A stretch of 64,000 bases of DNA from Calamus simplicifolius (GCA_900491605.1 UESW01004768.1:170622-234621), one strand, 5' to 3'. Shown: positions 22,101 through 34,717, numbered from the stretch's first letter. Numbers and translations: made by a program. Notes: generated from the sequence alone by a model not told the origin.

Positions 22101-22609
22101 AAAGAATTTCATGTAGGAGACTTTTCATGATAAGGCTCAGACCTGAACAGTTTCCAAAGGGAACTATGAAGAAACTACACGCCCATGGTGCAGGTCCTTT
22201 CAAAATAATAAAAAGAATTGGACCTAATGCTTATATACTGGACCTACCTTCTGACTTTGGTATTAGTTCCACCTTTAATATTTCAGATCTGGTAGAATAC
22301 AAGGAACCAACAATGAATCCCAGTGAGTTTTTAGGACCTGATCCATCCTTTGAGAGTGAACCAATCCCAGAGTGTCCACCAGCCACAAAGCGAGAAAGAA
22401 TTGAATGGATATTAGATGACAAGATTGCCACTACCCGAAATAAAGACTATCAACGCTACTTGGTCCATTGGCAAGGTAGACCTGATTCTGAAGACTCATG
22501 GATCACTCAAGAAGAACTGCAAAGGATCGATCCAGATCTGCTTGAATATTACCAAAGCCAAAATGATCCATACTCGTCAGGGCCGAGTTTTTTTCACGAG
22601 AAGAATTGA
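19103..22609 (+). pseudogene. pol: Gypsy pol (PR-RT-RH-INT-chromodomain), multiply broken
   Basis: Pieces in order: protease with the IIDNGSCVNAIS active-site region and a later ILGRPWLYDHDATLYG, split by a frameshift near 19350-19380; RT N-terminal part from 19627; frameshift and stops after about 19945; RT core with FGLSNAPSTF and the YFDD catalytic motif at 20296-20307; RNase H with KLRYSTYDKELY near 20816; integrase zinc-binding part (21111-21431) with HFGRNKT and CRTCVV; integrase core near 21490-21960, with an internal deletion after about 21700; C-terminal part and chromodomain (22127-22609) with ILDDKI, YLVHWQG and DSWI. The chromodomain would tether integration to marked chromatin. 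The breaks prevent a full polyprotein. Confidence 0.9.
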
Positions 22610-23864
22610 TGGGGACATCAGCAAGAAGAAAAGGTTGCAGACTGACACTCTTTGGTTTTGTAGTTAATCTACTTTCCGCAGGTTCCACTTACTCGTGCCA
22701 AGAGTTTCAATTTCTAAGTGGCAACTCATGCTGCAAAATTTCAACTTCTGCCAAGTCTCAAAGTATCGACACTTCCTGCCTTGAGTCAACACTGCTATCA
22801 AGACATCAAGTCTTCTCTTTGGAAGTCAAATCTTGGAGGACACATGGAGGTATCTGATGATGACACATGGCAACTTAGAAGTCAAATCTTGGAGGACACA
22901 TGGAGGTATCTGATGATGACACATGGCAAACTAAGGAGGTGCCACATGGAAGCTGGTGCAACCAAATTTGTTAGGGATTGATTGTAATTAGTTAGCTATA
23001 TCATAACTAATCCTTAGATTGTTATGATCTTTTAGTTTTTTGGGCTGAAATTTCTGGAAGTCCTTTGGCCTATAAATAGGCCAAGCTTTCCCTCTTGTAG
23101 ATATGAAGTTTGAGAAATAAAATCAAGTTTATTTGATTTCTTTTGCCAAGTGCCTTGTTCATCTTTGAGTATGAAGAGGGTGAGATGCTCTTAGTTTGAG
23201 TTGAGGCTCATGTTTCCCTAGTCTTAGATCTAGGTCACTCCTTGAGGGAGAGGGTGAGAGGCCCAATTTGCTACTCTAAACCATTCTACTAAGGTTCCAT
23301 AATAGTTTCAGAAGAAGGACAAGTGCTACCCAAGTCTCAGCAAAATTTTTCAAATCCTTCCTTTCCTTGTTCGATTTTTTTTATTTCCTTCAATTCCTTT
23401 GCCTCACATCTTACTTCTGATCACTTGCAGGTTCTCTTGAGGATGTTAGAGTTGAGGATGATGGCTCCACGTCAAGGATCAAGTGCCAAGGTGGGTTCTT
23501 AAGTAAGGAGTGTAGATCTTGTCAACCAACCCTCAATTCTTTGAGTGTTGAGTGCATTCCTTCCACTTTAAGATCTTACTTCATTGTTGAAAAAAAAAAA
23601 AAACCTCTTGGTCCTTTAGATTTAAGTTTTAAAGGTAGCTTAACTTAGTTTGAAGGTTTCTATACCTTTAGATCCTAATCTTTTTATTTCTTTGAAAGAA
23701 GCTTGCACAAGGGTGTTTAGATTTCTGCTTCCGGTTTGATGTTCTTCATTTCTCCCATGCATGAATTCAGCCATAGCTTGGGCTCAAATGTTCATTAAGG
23801 GTGGTAATCACTTAGAACACATCACCATCCCCTCATTCCACCAATTTTTTTTCGTGCCCCATCA
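22607..23864 (+). repeat. 3' LTR of the gypsy element (1,258 bp)
   Basis: Same ends and TATA palindrome as the 5' LTR. A short purine tract, GAGAAGAA, at 22598-22605 just upstream is the likely second-strand primer. Confidence 0.95.
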
Positions 23865-24049
23865 GTTTAGTTGCCATAAGGTTTACAAGGTATCTAATGA
23901 TGAAGTGTGAACACATGCTAGTAACATACCGAAAGGAAAGGTAAACAAGTGGACATGGTTGAATACAAAATATCTGCTCAGATGATGCTAAATACCATAA
24001 GTAGGATTGCAAGTACTAGTAAATCACAGAATATGATTCTCCTTCCTCC

Positions 24050-24440
24050 TCCTCTCTCTCAATCTCTCTTTCTCTCTCCCTCTCTATATCTGAGATGCCT
24101 CTCAGATGGAGACAAAGACTGAGGAAATATCCAGGAGCAGTAAAAATAGATCGAAGGAGATCAATAAAACCAGAACAAGGAAAGGGAGAGCTTACCCAGA
24201 TTTGTTTTTGCTTCTATGGGGTAGAGTTTTAAAGGCGGCGGGGGAGGGTTCCGGCGTCCGGAGGTTCACGGCGGAGAGGAGATTACGAGGGTCTCAGATT
24301 TGCGGAGGGAAGCTCGATGGAGTCTTAGATTTGCGAAGGGGAGCTCGTGGGGTTTCAGGAAGAAGAGAAGAAAATCGCGTGAGGGTTTTAGGGAAAAGAG
24401 GGAAAACGGGAAAAAAATCTTTACCCGGGCCGAGTGTGAT
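24050..24440 (-). other. CACTA 5' leader/first-exon region
   Basis: A CT-rich run and then a GC-richer patch lie between AT-rich parts. In the - orientation it follows the 5' subterminal array, as the transcribed leader of CACTA elements does. The 115-aa open frame on the + strand at 24106-24453 runs against the element and looks fortuitous. Confidence 0.4.
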
Positions 24441-26000
24441 CTTATTACAATGATTAATTTCGTCGTAATAATTCAACTTATTACGGCGATAATTTTATTT
24501 TCACCGTAATAGCGCAAAAATAAAAAATATACTCTCACCTATTACGACGACATTAAAATTTCGCCGTTATAAATCACCTTATTACGGTGAAACATAATTT
24601 TCATCGTAATAGTAAAAAATTAAAAAAAATATCTCTTCCTATTACGGCAACATCTATCAGTCGCCGTTACAAATCAACTTATCACTGTAATAGAGCAAAA
24701 ATAAAAAAAATATACTCTCAACCTATTACGGCAACATCTATCTGTCGCCGTTACAAAGCAACTTATTACAGCAAAAGAGAAATTTTGCCGTAATAGCATG
24801 AAGAAAAAATAAAAATAAAATTTGCTCCCTATTACGGCGAAACAAAATTTTTGCCATAATAGCACGAAGAAAAAAAAATAAAATCTGCTCCCTATTACGA
24901 TGAAAACTATTTTTCATCGTAATAGAACAAAAAATAAATAAAATAAATCTACTCAATATTACGACGAAATATATTTTTCATCGTAATATTTCCAAAAATA
25001 TATATATACTCTCACCCTATTATGGCGACATTTAGATGTCGCTGTTACAAATAATAGCACAAAGAAAAATAAAAATAAAATCTGCTCCATATTACGACGA
25101 AATAATGTTTCGTCGTAATAGAACAAAAAATAAAAATAAAATGTGCTCCATATTACGGCAAAATTTATTTTTTGCGTAATAATGCAAAAAACAAAATAAA
25201 AACAAAATCTGCTCCCTATTAATATCTTGAATTAAAATAATTATTTTTTTAAATAAAAACTCTATCTATTACGGCGAAACAATATTTCACCATTACAAAT
25301 ATATATTATGACAAAATATGTTTTTCGCCGTATTATGTTGAATTAAATAATTATTTTTTTAAATAAAAATACTATCTATAACGACGAAATTATATGTCGC
25401 CATTATAAGTGGCGATATTACGATGAAATCTTTTTTCGTCGTAATATCTTGAATTAAAATAAATATTTTTTTAAATAAAAACTTTACCTATAACGGCGAA
25501 ATTAGATTTTGCCATTATAAGTAGAGATATTACGATGAAATATATTTTCATCGTAATAACTTTAATTAAAATAATTATTCTTTAAAATAATATCTCTATC
25601 TATAACGGCAAAATTAGATTCGCCGTTAAGTAGAGATATTATGACGAAATATGTTTTCATCGTAATAACTTTAATTAAAATAATTATTTTTTTAATAATA
25701 TCTCTGTCTGTAACGACGAAATTAGATTTCACCGTAGAAGTAGAGATATTATGACGATAAATTGTTTCGTTGTAATATCGTGAATTAAAATAATTATTTT
25801 TTTAAATAAAAACTCTATCTATAACGGCGATCTTATATTTCGCCGTTAGAAGCATGGATATTACGACGAAATAGTTTGTCGCTGTAATAAATATTTATTA
25901 CGACGATTGTAATATTTATTTCGTCGTAATAAAGAAACCTATAACGACGATAATAAGTCATCGTTATAAGTTCACCACAATGCTCATCTTTCTTGTAATG
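24440..26000. repeat. CACTA 5' subterminal hairpin array (long)
   Basis: About 1.55 kb of TATTACGGCGAAA / TTTCGCCGTAATA-type inverted units separated by A/T-rich spacers with AAAATAAAAATAAAATCTGCTCC and later ATAACGGCGAAATTAGATTT. It is about three times longer than the 3' array and ends at CTTTCTTGTAATG, the decayed CACTA terminus. Confidence 0.8.
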
Positions 26001-26690
26001 AAACAAATGATATGTTTTTTAATCATTTATAATAAGGATATTATTGTCATTGTAAATTATCAATTTTTCTTTTCTCTCTATTTTCCTCTCACTCATCCAA
26101 ACAAAAGGAGAGAAAATATTTCTCTTCACTTTTTTCTTCCCTTTCATTTTCTCTTCCTCCGTTCTCTTTCCTTTCTAGTTTTCTTTCCATTCAAACAAAG
26201 CTTATAGGTCTTCAAGCACACGCGTTAAAAGGGGGTTATTCTGAACATAGATTCTTGATATATTTGGGCAGAAAACTGTTGTGATATGTCGGAAAAAAAA
26301 AAAACACTAAACGGCACTGCCTCAGAGATCCTGCCACATGTAATCCACAACAATACAACTTTTTATAGCTAATATCTTTTGCTAAGGTCAGTTGGAGTAT
26401 TTTAGTCTCCCTCTAGAGAAAATTCTCATTTCACAATGGCCATATTGTCTTCATGCAACAACAGGTTGACTTCCTCTTCTTCGCTTTCCTAACTACAAAT
26501 CGAAGGGGATAACTCTGGATTCCATGTTTCAATTCCTGTAACCAAAGGGCAAAATAGGATCAAAGCTCTGCAACGTGATGTCTTCCACATTGCTGCACAT
26601 GTCTATGCAGTTCACAAAACTTGATTATAACATCCTAGCTAGTTCAAAATTATAACACTCTAGTTAAAAATTATGACATCCATACAAAAA
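26001..26690. other. Spacer with MITE-like and short coding-like fragments
   Basis: 26050-26215 is pyrimidine-rich, with CACTCATCCAAACAAAAGG and CCATTCAAACAAAGC, which resemble MITE ends. From 26436 a short frame, MAILSSCNNRLTSSSSLS, then a stop and further readable codons to about 26622 looks like a plastid transit peptide fragment. 26620-26690 resembles the interior of the fold-back element at 1719-2617. None of this is a complete gene. Confidence 0.35.
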
Positions 26691-26696
26691 ACATGA

Positions 26697-29600
26697 ACCC
26701 AGATGAGAGAATTCTTAAGAATATCAGATTAGAAGTACCCACTTTTGATGAAAGTTTAGATCTCAAGCTGTTTGTCGATTGGAAAGGTGAAATGGATTAA
26801 TATTTGAGTGGTACGAGATGACCGAGGAGAGAAAATATAAATTTGCCAAACTTAAATTAGTTCGATAGGCTAGGTTATACTGGGGAAATATTGAGATGTT
26901 GATTAGACGAAGAGGTGATGTTCTCATAACTATCTGGAGAGCCATGAAGGTTAGACTAAGAGAGAAGTATGCACCCATGTCCTACCAATAGAAACTCTTA
27001 GACCAATGGCAAAGGTTACGTCAAAGCAACAAAACCGTTTCTGAGTACATTAAGAAACTTGATGAATTTATCCTGAGATGTCACATTGTTGAGTCGGAAG
27101 AGGCCATCCTATCTAGGTTAGAATTGGTCTAAGGAAAGATATTCAGAGGGAACTATATTTGAAAGAAGTCAATGATCTGGAGCAAGCTTACCAAGTTGCT
27201 AAAAATTTTGAGAGGTTCTAGAGACAACCCATGTTTCATAGACCAGAACCTTCCAAACGAATACCCAACCTAGAGATTAGGATCCAATCAAGCCCCAAAT
27301 AGTAGACCCAACCTAGGTACCCAATGAACATGTCAGATGATAAGGGTAAGGCACCCAAAACCTATAGGATCTCCCTCCCCAACTCAGCATGTTTTAGATA
27401 TCATAAGATAGGCCATTTGCTAGTCAATGTCCCGTCAGGTCCCTAACATAGGTGAGTTTGAAAAAGAAAATCACAAGCCTAGTGAGAAATGAGAGGAAGA
27501 AATTTATGAGGCTAGATTGAATTTAGTTGAGAAGTATGAGGGAGGAGAGAAATCCACAGAGCTTAACCTATTAGGAGTTGTGAGGTGCATCCTGTCTCAA
27601 ACCAAAGTTCAAGAGGATTGGCATAGGACTAACATCCTATAGACTTTTCTCAAGATAGGGGATAAGGTTTGCAAACTCATCAAAGATAGTGAAAATTGTG
27701 TTAATGCCATTTCATTCCAGTGCAGTCAAGACTCTAAGATTAACACCTGTTCCACATCCTAACCCTATAAGGTGTCATGGATATATTCTACCTTCATACC
27801 TATCAAGATGAGATACCCAGTCCAAATCTAGTTTTAGTCTTATCAGGAAAAGATATGGTGTGATGTCTTACCCATGGGAGTAAACAGTCTCATTCTGGGT
27901 AGGCCTTGGTTGTTCGACCGTGATGCAACCCTTTTTGGCCGATCAAATTCGTGTTTCTTTAATTATAATGGAAAGAAAATTATGGTTTACCCTACCCCAC
28001 CTAGGATGACATCAAGAGGAGTTCGAGTCAATTAAAAGAGAAGAAGTTAGGATTGAACCTAATTATGCTAAGGAATTAGAATAAGAAGTTCACCCATTTG
28101 GATGTTGATAGCTAGGGAAACCCAAGATCCGATCCCCGTAGAGCACCCTCGGAAAGTTAGAAAAAATTTAGAAGAGTTCAAAGATGTCTTTTCCAAAGAC
28201 TTTTCTGATCACCTTCATCCCTTAGGGATATTCAACATGCCATTGACCTAGTCCCGGGAGCCACTCTGCCCAACCTGCCCCACTATAGGATGAACCCAGC
28301 TGAACATCTAGAGTTGCAGAAATAGGTTGGAGAGTTACTTAAGAAAGGGTTTATTAGGGAAAGTTTGAGTCCTTGTGTTGTTTCCGCCCTATTAACCCCT
28401 AAGAAAGATGGTACATGGAGGATGTGCATAGACAATCGAGCTATCATAAGATCACCATTAAATATAGATTTCTCATATCCTGCCTAGATAACATGTTAGA
28501 CCTGATGGCCAGTGCAACCACATTCTCGAAGATTGACCTTAAGAGTGATTATCACCAGGTTAGAATTAGACCCGAGGATGAGTGAAAGATCGCGTTTAAA
28601 ACTAAGCATGACCTATATGAGTGGATAGTGATACCTTTTGGCTTGTCCAATGCACCGAGTACATTTATGAAGATCATGACCCAAGTTCTTAGGATGTTCA
28701 TAGAAAAATTTGTTGTAGTCTATTTTGATGACATCATGATTTACAGTAATATCAAGAAAGACCATTTAGATCTTCTTAGGCATGTATGTCACACCCTTAG
28801 AAATGATAATCTCTATGTTAATCCCAAAAAGTATAATTTCTTGACCCATGGAGTTGTCTTCTTTGGATTTGTTGTAACCCCTGAAGGAAAGTCGGCTGAC
28901 CCATAGAAGATCAAGGCCATAGTTGAGTGGCCAGTGCCTACTAGTGTCCACGAAGTTCATAGTTTCCATGGCCTAGCTATCTTTTATAGAAGATTCATTG
29001 GGGGTTCAGTACGATAGTTGCACCCATTACCGATTGTATTAGAAAGGAAGATTTTGAATGAGCCAAAGCCGCCAATAAAGCCTTCCTAGAACTTAAGGAC
29101 AAAATGACCTAGGCATCCATTTTGAAATTACCCAATTTTTTCAAAGTGTTTGAGGTTGTCTGTGATGCCTCAGGTGTACAGATAGGAGGAGTCCTAAGCC
29201 AAGATAACCATCCAGTAGCATTCTTTAGCGAGAAGCTCAATGATGTTAAGCTTAGGTATTCTACCTATGATAAGGAATTTTATGCGGTAGTGCAAGCTTT
29301 GAGGTATTGGAGACACCACTTGCTACTGCAGGAATTTGTATTATTTTCTAACCATGAGGCCCTTAGGTTCCTAAATTCTTAAAAGAACCTTAATCCTAGG
29401 CACGCAAAATGGATAGAATACATCCATGCCGATACTTTTGTATTAAAACAAAGAGCCAAAACCGAGAATAAGGTGGTAGATGCCCTTAGTCATCGATCCT
29501 AGCTCTTGAATTCTGTTAGGACCGAGGTTATAGGGTTTGAGCAACTTAAGGAAGAGTATGAGTTATGCCCTGACTTTAAGGACATTCATTAGACTTTGAC

Positions 29601-31088
29601 CCATGGGTCATCTAGTAAGTATAGTGAGTATACCTTCTTAGATGGTTATTTGTTTCGGCACCATAGGCTCTGCATCCCTAGAATGTCGTTAAGGGAATTC
29701 CTAGTTTGGGAGACCCATGCGGAAGGATTAGCTGGTCATTTTGGTAAGGATAAGACGATCTTAGCTGTAGAAGACTAGCTTTTTTGGCCTAGTTTAAAAA
29801 GGGATGTAGCACAAATTATGGCCAGATGTAGAACCTGCACTGTTGCCAAACAACGAAAATAGAACACTAGCCTTTACACCCCTTTGCCCGTACCTGAGCG
29901 CCCTTAGCAAGATTTGAGTATGGATTTTGTGTTAGGATTACCTAGGACCCAAAGAAAACATGATTCAATTTATGTAGTGATCGATAGGTTCTCCAAGATG
30001 GCCCATTTCTTGCCTTGTTCTTAGACCTTCGATGCATCTAGGATAGCCCAACTGTTCTTTGACAAGAACATTAGACTCCATGGCTTACCTAAGATCATAG
30101 TTTCAGATAGGGATGTCTGATTTACCAACTATTTTTAGAAGACCCTCTGGCTTAAGTTAGGGATTAAGTTGAACTTTTTCACAACTTATTATTCCCAAAC
30201 CAATGGTCAGACAAAAGTAGTGAACCATAGTCTAGGAAATCTTCTGAGATGCCTTGTAGGAGAGAACACCAGGAATTGAAATTTATTGCTACCTAGAGCT
30301 GAGTTTGCCTACAATGCTTCAATCAATAGATCCACTGAAAAGAGCCATTCAAAATTGTCCATGGGTATAAGCCCAACAAGCTACTTGACCTAATTCCATT
30401 ACGTGTTCACACACGAGTCTCCAAATCTACAGCATCATTTGCACAGCTTATTAAGGATTTGCACAGGGAGATTAGCGCAAAGATTAACTTAAGTAATGAA
30501 ACATATACATGGTTAGCTAATTTTCGAAAACGAGTCCAAGAGTTTGTGAAAGAAGATTATATCATGGTTAGGTTAAGGTCTGAGCAGTTTCCTCCGAGAA
30601 CCGTTAGAAAGTTACATGCTCATGGAGCTGATCCTTATAGTGTGATGAAGAAAATGGGAACCAATGCCTATGTGCTGGAGTTGCCTCCTGAGTTAGGCAT
30701 TAGCTCTACTTTCAATGTTTCAGACTTAGTAGAGTATAGGGAGCCAGCGATGATACCTAGTAAGGCTTTCGGACCTAACCCTTTATTTGAGAGCGAGCCC
30801 ATCCATGTGTGTCCACCTACAATTTGGCCTGAGGGGAAGGATAGAATTGAGCAGATTCTGGATGACCAAGCTATCTCGATCCGAAACAGAGGTTACCAGC
30901 GATACTTGGTTTGTTGGCAAGGTCGGTCCAAATATGAGGACTCATGGATTTCTAGAGAAGATTTGCAAAGCTTGGACTCGGACTTGCTAGAGGAGTACCA
31001 GAGTCAAACTAACCCTTACTCGATGGGATCAAGTTCCTCCCACCCCGGGAGAATTGGTGCAGGAGCAAGAGTGAGAAAAAGGTTGTAG
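26697..31088 (+). pseudogene. Second chromodomain Ty3/gypsy element, 5'-truncated gag-pol
   Basis: Same family as the element at 15414. It begins abruptly in gag at the segment matching NIRLEAPIFDGSLDP, so the 5' LTR, leader and gag N-terminus are missing. Gag continues to about 27450 with many stops and a degraded zinc knuckle. Protease is near 27630-27960. RT is near 28200-28900 with GLSNAPSTF and YFDD at 28721-28732. RNase H (29122-29382) has LRYSTYDKEFYAVVQALRYW. The integrase zinc-binding part (29596-29778) and core run to about 30450. An intact C-terminal stretch (30459-31088, 209 aa) ends with a chromodomain: QILDDQ, YLVCWQGR, DSWI. In-frame stops throughout show an older insertion than the first element. 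Confidence 0.9.
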
Positions 31089-31900
31089 GGTTCTATTTGG
31101 ATCTTTGAACCCTAGAAGTCCAATGTTTTCCTAGTTGGTCGAGTCCAGTTTGTTACTGAGTCAGCCAAGTTTGGTTTAGTCTAATGTTCAGGTCATGCAT
31201 TTTCTTTTTATTTGAGTCCTGTAATAATTCAAGAAAAGTGTATTACTCTTATTGAGACCCTGCTGAAGATATTTAGAATAAGCCCCAGATTAGGCAGTAT
31301 TGGACAATCATCCAATCTTTTCCAACCTTATTCATACCCTACCCTTGGTGCTCTGCATGGATTGGATCCGTCTACATCAGGATTGATGACGTGGAATCAA
31401 TCTTGTCCTTCCATATCGTTAATAATAATTTGGCAACCTTGGGCACCCTCAAGGTTGCCCTATGAGGAAGAAATTCATTGGTCCCTTGCTATGCTTTAAT
31501 GAGAATGAATATCAAACATATCAACCATTCTGAAAAGGATCTCGCGCCCCATATGGACCTTATTAACAAAAGGAAAAAAAGAAGAATGTCACCACAAGCT
31601 TCCTTCTTTGCTTGTGGCCTCTTGCCTCCACAATTGGAACCATATCTTGCTGCTGCCATTATGGTCGAACCAGATGAAGGAAAGAAGAATCTTTACTCTA
31701 CGATGATAAATATTCTACCATATTTTGTAATCCCTATCATTTAGTACTCTACTTATTGAACTTACCTTGTAATGGTATAAGAGGTCTATGGAACCCTTCT
31801 CTTGAAATGATGAATAAAGGATATGAATGAATAAAAAAAAGAGTTTTGAGAACTTTCTTTCAAGTTCTATTTCCATTGCCTTGAGCAATTAATCCTCCGT
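31055..31900 (+). repeat. Probable 3' LTR of the second gypsy element
   Basis: It starts just after CCCGGGAGAATTGG, the polypurine position. It contains ATGAATAAAGG and GAATGAATAAA poly(A)-like signals near 31810-31830 and CTCCGTGAGGGAG near 31893, which parallels CTCCTTGAGGGAG in the first element's LTR. The right boundary is unknown and may lie as far as about 32350. No matching 5' LTR is in the window. Confidence 0.5.
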
Positions 31901-32066
31901 GAGGGAGTTAGGCATGAGGTCAAGTGTTCTTGCTACCAAACCCTAGTCTAGTCCATCTCCTCTACCAAGCTCCACCGAACAAACCCTAATCCTCATATCA
32001 CCATCTCATAACCGACCACCTACCCTCTCTTCCTAAATTCTAGGCATCCATACTTAAAACCCTAGC

Positions 32067-32223
32067 CGTCGCCTTCTCCCTTGATCCATCTTCAAAGCCG
32101 CCGCCCCCTCTCTTGATCCATCTCCAAAACCGCTGCCCTCTCTCTTGATTCATCATCAAAGACACCACCCCTCTCTTGATTCATCTTCAAAGTCACCGCC
32201 CCTCTTTTGATTCATCTTCAAAG
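32067..32223. repeat. ~32-bp minisatellite, about five copies
   Basis: Units of the form CCGCCGCCCCCTCTCTTGAT then CCATCTTCAAAG repeat head to tail, with substitutions. It lies within or just after the preceding LTR. Confidence 0.75.
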
Positions 32224-32539
32224 CTAAGGATGCCTTTTTTGCCCCTGAATCGAGATTAAGGATCCTCACATGGAAGATAGTTTTCTCATTCAAAAATCCT
32301 GCTCGCTAGCGAGAGATCTTCTACTAACACTAGAAGCGCATCATCGTCAGGTAAAACAACCTTTCCCTTACTCTATGATTCTAATTCTGTGAAAGTTCAT
32401 GAGCATGTCTTCTCTGGAGTTTCTTAATTACAGACTATCCTGGTACGCTTTTTCATTTTTTTTAAAGTTCTATTCCTAAATCGTTACTTTCAATATAATA
32501 TAATATACTCTCTTATCTTTCTCTTATTTTTGGATGAAT

Positions 32540-33950
32540 TAGTCATCTTCTAAAATACTTAAAAAATTAATTTTTATCAATTCATTAACTGCATAATCAC
32601 CCCTGCCCTTATGTTGCATCAAAACCGCATCCCTAAAAAATAAGAAATTGATTATCCTATGAAACCAACACTCCAACCTTGGATTTGGCTTCATAATGAT
32701 GCCCAAATCATGGGTGTTCCCTCCTCCATAACATAGTGATGGGTCATGCCCATCACATGGGCATGGATCCATCCTCTAGATGGCACGATTTCAGCCCTCA
32801 GTTCAATTAGGTTTTCATGAATCAAATCATGCCATCATATGGATCCAATTAAACATCACATTATTAATCCAAATTAAACTAAGCTATTAATCACTTGGAT
32901 AAAGCCTAATTGGGTCTTCAATTAATAGATTTTATATGTACATCACATGTACAAAAGGTCTCTGTCCCTTGGATACAAAATATTCTCTCATTAAGATTGA
33001 ATCAAATCCAATCCTAATTAATTGGTCATCTAATCTGAATTAAGTCCAACTTAATTCTTATTTTAATTTCATCCAAAATCTTCTTAATGCGTGTGACCCA
33101 TTAGGTCCCTTGACATGTTGGTAATAATCATGTCCCTAATATTGACCCTAAGGATGACCTAGTCAATACTTTGTCCAAGTCAATTCTTTGATCAAATCAA
33201 CCCCTTGAACAAATTAAAGAATCCATGATTATAGATCATGAGTGGCCTTTAGCAAAGCATCATGACCACCCAAGTGTTAAGAGTTTTGTTGACGTGGTCA
33301 TCAACACCTGTCCATAGATGGTTACCATACGATTTAATCCCTTCATCACATATCTGAAATTAATTAGTAGTATGAAATGTGTCAAACCTATAATTGATTT
33401 TTGTTTACTTGATCTAAAAAAAATTAACTCATATGAATTGAAACTTTGAAACCATTTCGAATTCCAACTCAACCTTGCAAGGATTTAATAGTCATTTCTA
33501 TCCATAAAGTGGCCATGGAATATAACACTCTTTATCAAGGGAGACAAATCCTATCTTGATCAACACCACCTTCATGTTCTTCAAGTTATACCCAACCGAC
33601 ACCATATTTGTCATTCGTAGCTAGAACGATATTTGCATATTGTCAAAGCATGACATTCCATACATGAGGTACAATAAAGATCTTAAGTCAAAGAATCACT
33701 CACACCACCATTATCAGAAATCAACCATCGACACTATATAAAATATCCATATGGGATCTCTGTATGGATCATTCAATGCATCGTTATAATAATGAGCATT
33801 CACATACATATCCAAGTATCTTCATACTTCAGCTTGCGAGATCAACTATTCACCACAAGGATAAAGATATGTAATATGTGCTAGTCTCAATGGCGTTCGA
33901 CAGTGCCCAATTCCATCTACGCATCGACCAGAAAAATTTAAAGATGAAAG
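32540..33950 (-). mobile_element. Probable Copia-type LTR sequence, minus strand
   Basis: AT-rich non-coding sequence. Its reverse complement has the wording and composition of the Copia LTR at 52951-54985, for example runs like TGACCAATTAATTAGGATTG and GATTTGATTCA, but it is not a close copy. No coding region or target duplication was found. It stops where the CACTA-type repeats begin. Classification is by resemblance only. Confidence 0.3.
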
Positions 33951-33954
33951 TGCC

Positions 33955-34089
33955 GACGCTTTAAAGCGTCGGCATGTTCTGACGCTGATACCGACGCTTT
34001 CAAAAAGCATTGGGATGATATTTTTTGACGCTTTTTAGTGTCAGAAAATATTATTTTTAGCGTCGAAAAATGATAAATTTGTTGTAGTG
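33955..34089 (+). mobile_element. 3' end of a second CACTA family
   Basis: Short inverted units around GACGCTTT / AAAGCGTC lead to the terminus TTTGTTGTAGTG at 34089, whose reverse complement CACTACAACAAA is a standard CACTA end. Only about 135 bases of subterminal sequence are recognised and no left end was found. Confidence 0.75.
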
Positions 34090-34692
34090 TAATGAAATTG
34101 CAATAAGTTCTACAAAATTCAATGGAGCGTCTGACCACTCAACAAAACGACAGTGTCATAATATGAAATACACAAAACAATCATGATTGCTAAAAGTAGA
34201 ACCCATGTTTTTACCCCTCGCTTCATACTTTAGGTTTGAACTATTCATACTTAAAACTTACATGTTTCCACTAAAATGAAAGTAGAACCCACAATGCATT
34301 TTTCATCACCATGTTATCTTTACATGAATATTTTTACTTTCTCTTTGTTTTTTTTTTCATAAAAAAAGAAGTCACAAGTCCACCCCTTTCCTAGGTATAG
34401 TTTGTTATGTCTTTACCAAGTTCATAGAAAGTTTTCATAAATCAGTATATATTCAATAAGAACACACCTCTACATGCACAAATTACCAAAAGTATAATGA
34501 GAGAATGCTACATATTAGAAAATGTAGGTCCATGATTTTCACACCCCCAAACCCATTTTTGGTGGGACACACAACACGGTCACACATCCTCTAAGGTGTA
34601 GCCTTAGAAAATATGCAAGGCCTTTTTTATAATCAATTTCCACAGTAACACAATATATTTTTGTTTATATCCAAAATTGGAGAGCACCATGA

Positions 34693-34717
34693 ATAATAAT
34701 AATAATAATAATAATAA
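34693..34717. repeat. (AAT)n microsatellite
   Basis: About eight uninterrupted AAT units. Confidence 0.9.

Larger units (their letters stand above)
15414..23864 (+). mobile_element. Full-length chromodomain Ty3/gypsy retrotransposon
   Basis: Two LTRs (15414-16670 and 22607-23864) start TGATRGGGACATC and end CCCCATCA. The flanks carry a perfect 5-bp target duplication, GTTTA, at 15409-15413 and 23865-23869. Internal order is primer site, gag, protease, reverse transcriptase, RNase H, integrase, chromodomain, which defines a chromovirus. The clade (perhaps Galadriel-like) is a guess. Gag is intact, but pol is broken by frameshifts and stops, so the element cannot move by itself. The LTRs differ by only a few small indels and substitutions, so the insertion is fairly recent. 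It sits inside the CACTA element. Confidence 0.95.
7868..26000 (-). mobile_element. CACTA (En/Spm-type) transposon hosting two nested LTR insertions
   Basis: The right boundary, read on the - strand, begins CATTACAAGAAAGATGAG, one base off the plant CACTA start CACTACAAGAAA. The left boundary on the + strand reads CAACTATAAGAATAATTC, a decayed terminal repeat. Both ends carry the same TTACGGCGAAA-type subterminal hairpins. Order on the - strand: 5' subterminal array (26000-24440), leader (24440-24050), long non-coding stretch, accessory gene exons (13632-8579), 3' array (8395-7868). Removing the solo LTR and the gypsy element with their target duplications leaves about 7.75 kb. No TNP2-type transposase was seen, so it looks non-autonomous. 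The 3-bp target duplication is not recognisable. Confidence 0.75.

Noticed and set aside
24106..24453. 115-aa ORF on the + strand
   Set aside because: It runs against the CACTA transcription direction in its leader, and the sister arm does not include it, so no conservation can be shown.
7868..26000. Idea that the chitinase was captured inside a single CACTA element
   Set aside because: The chitinase lies outside the termini at 7868 and 5935. Both flanking 3' ends face it, so it is between two elements rather than inside one.
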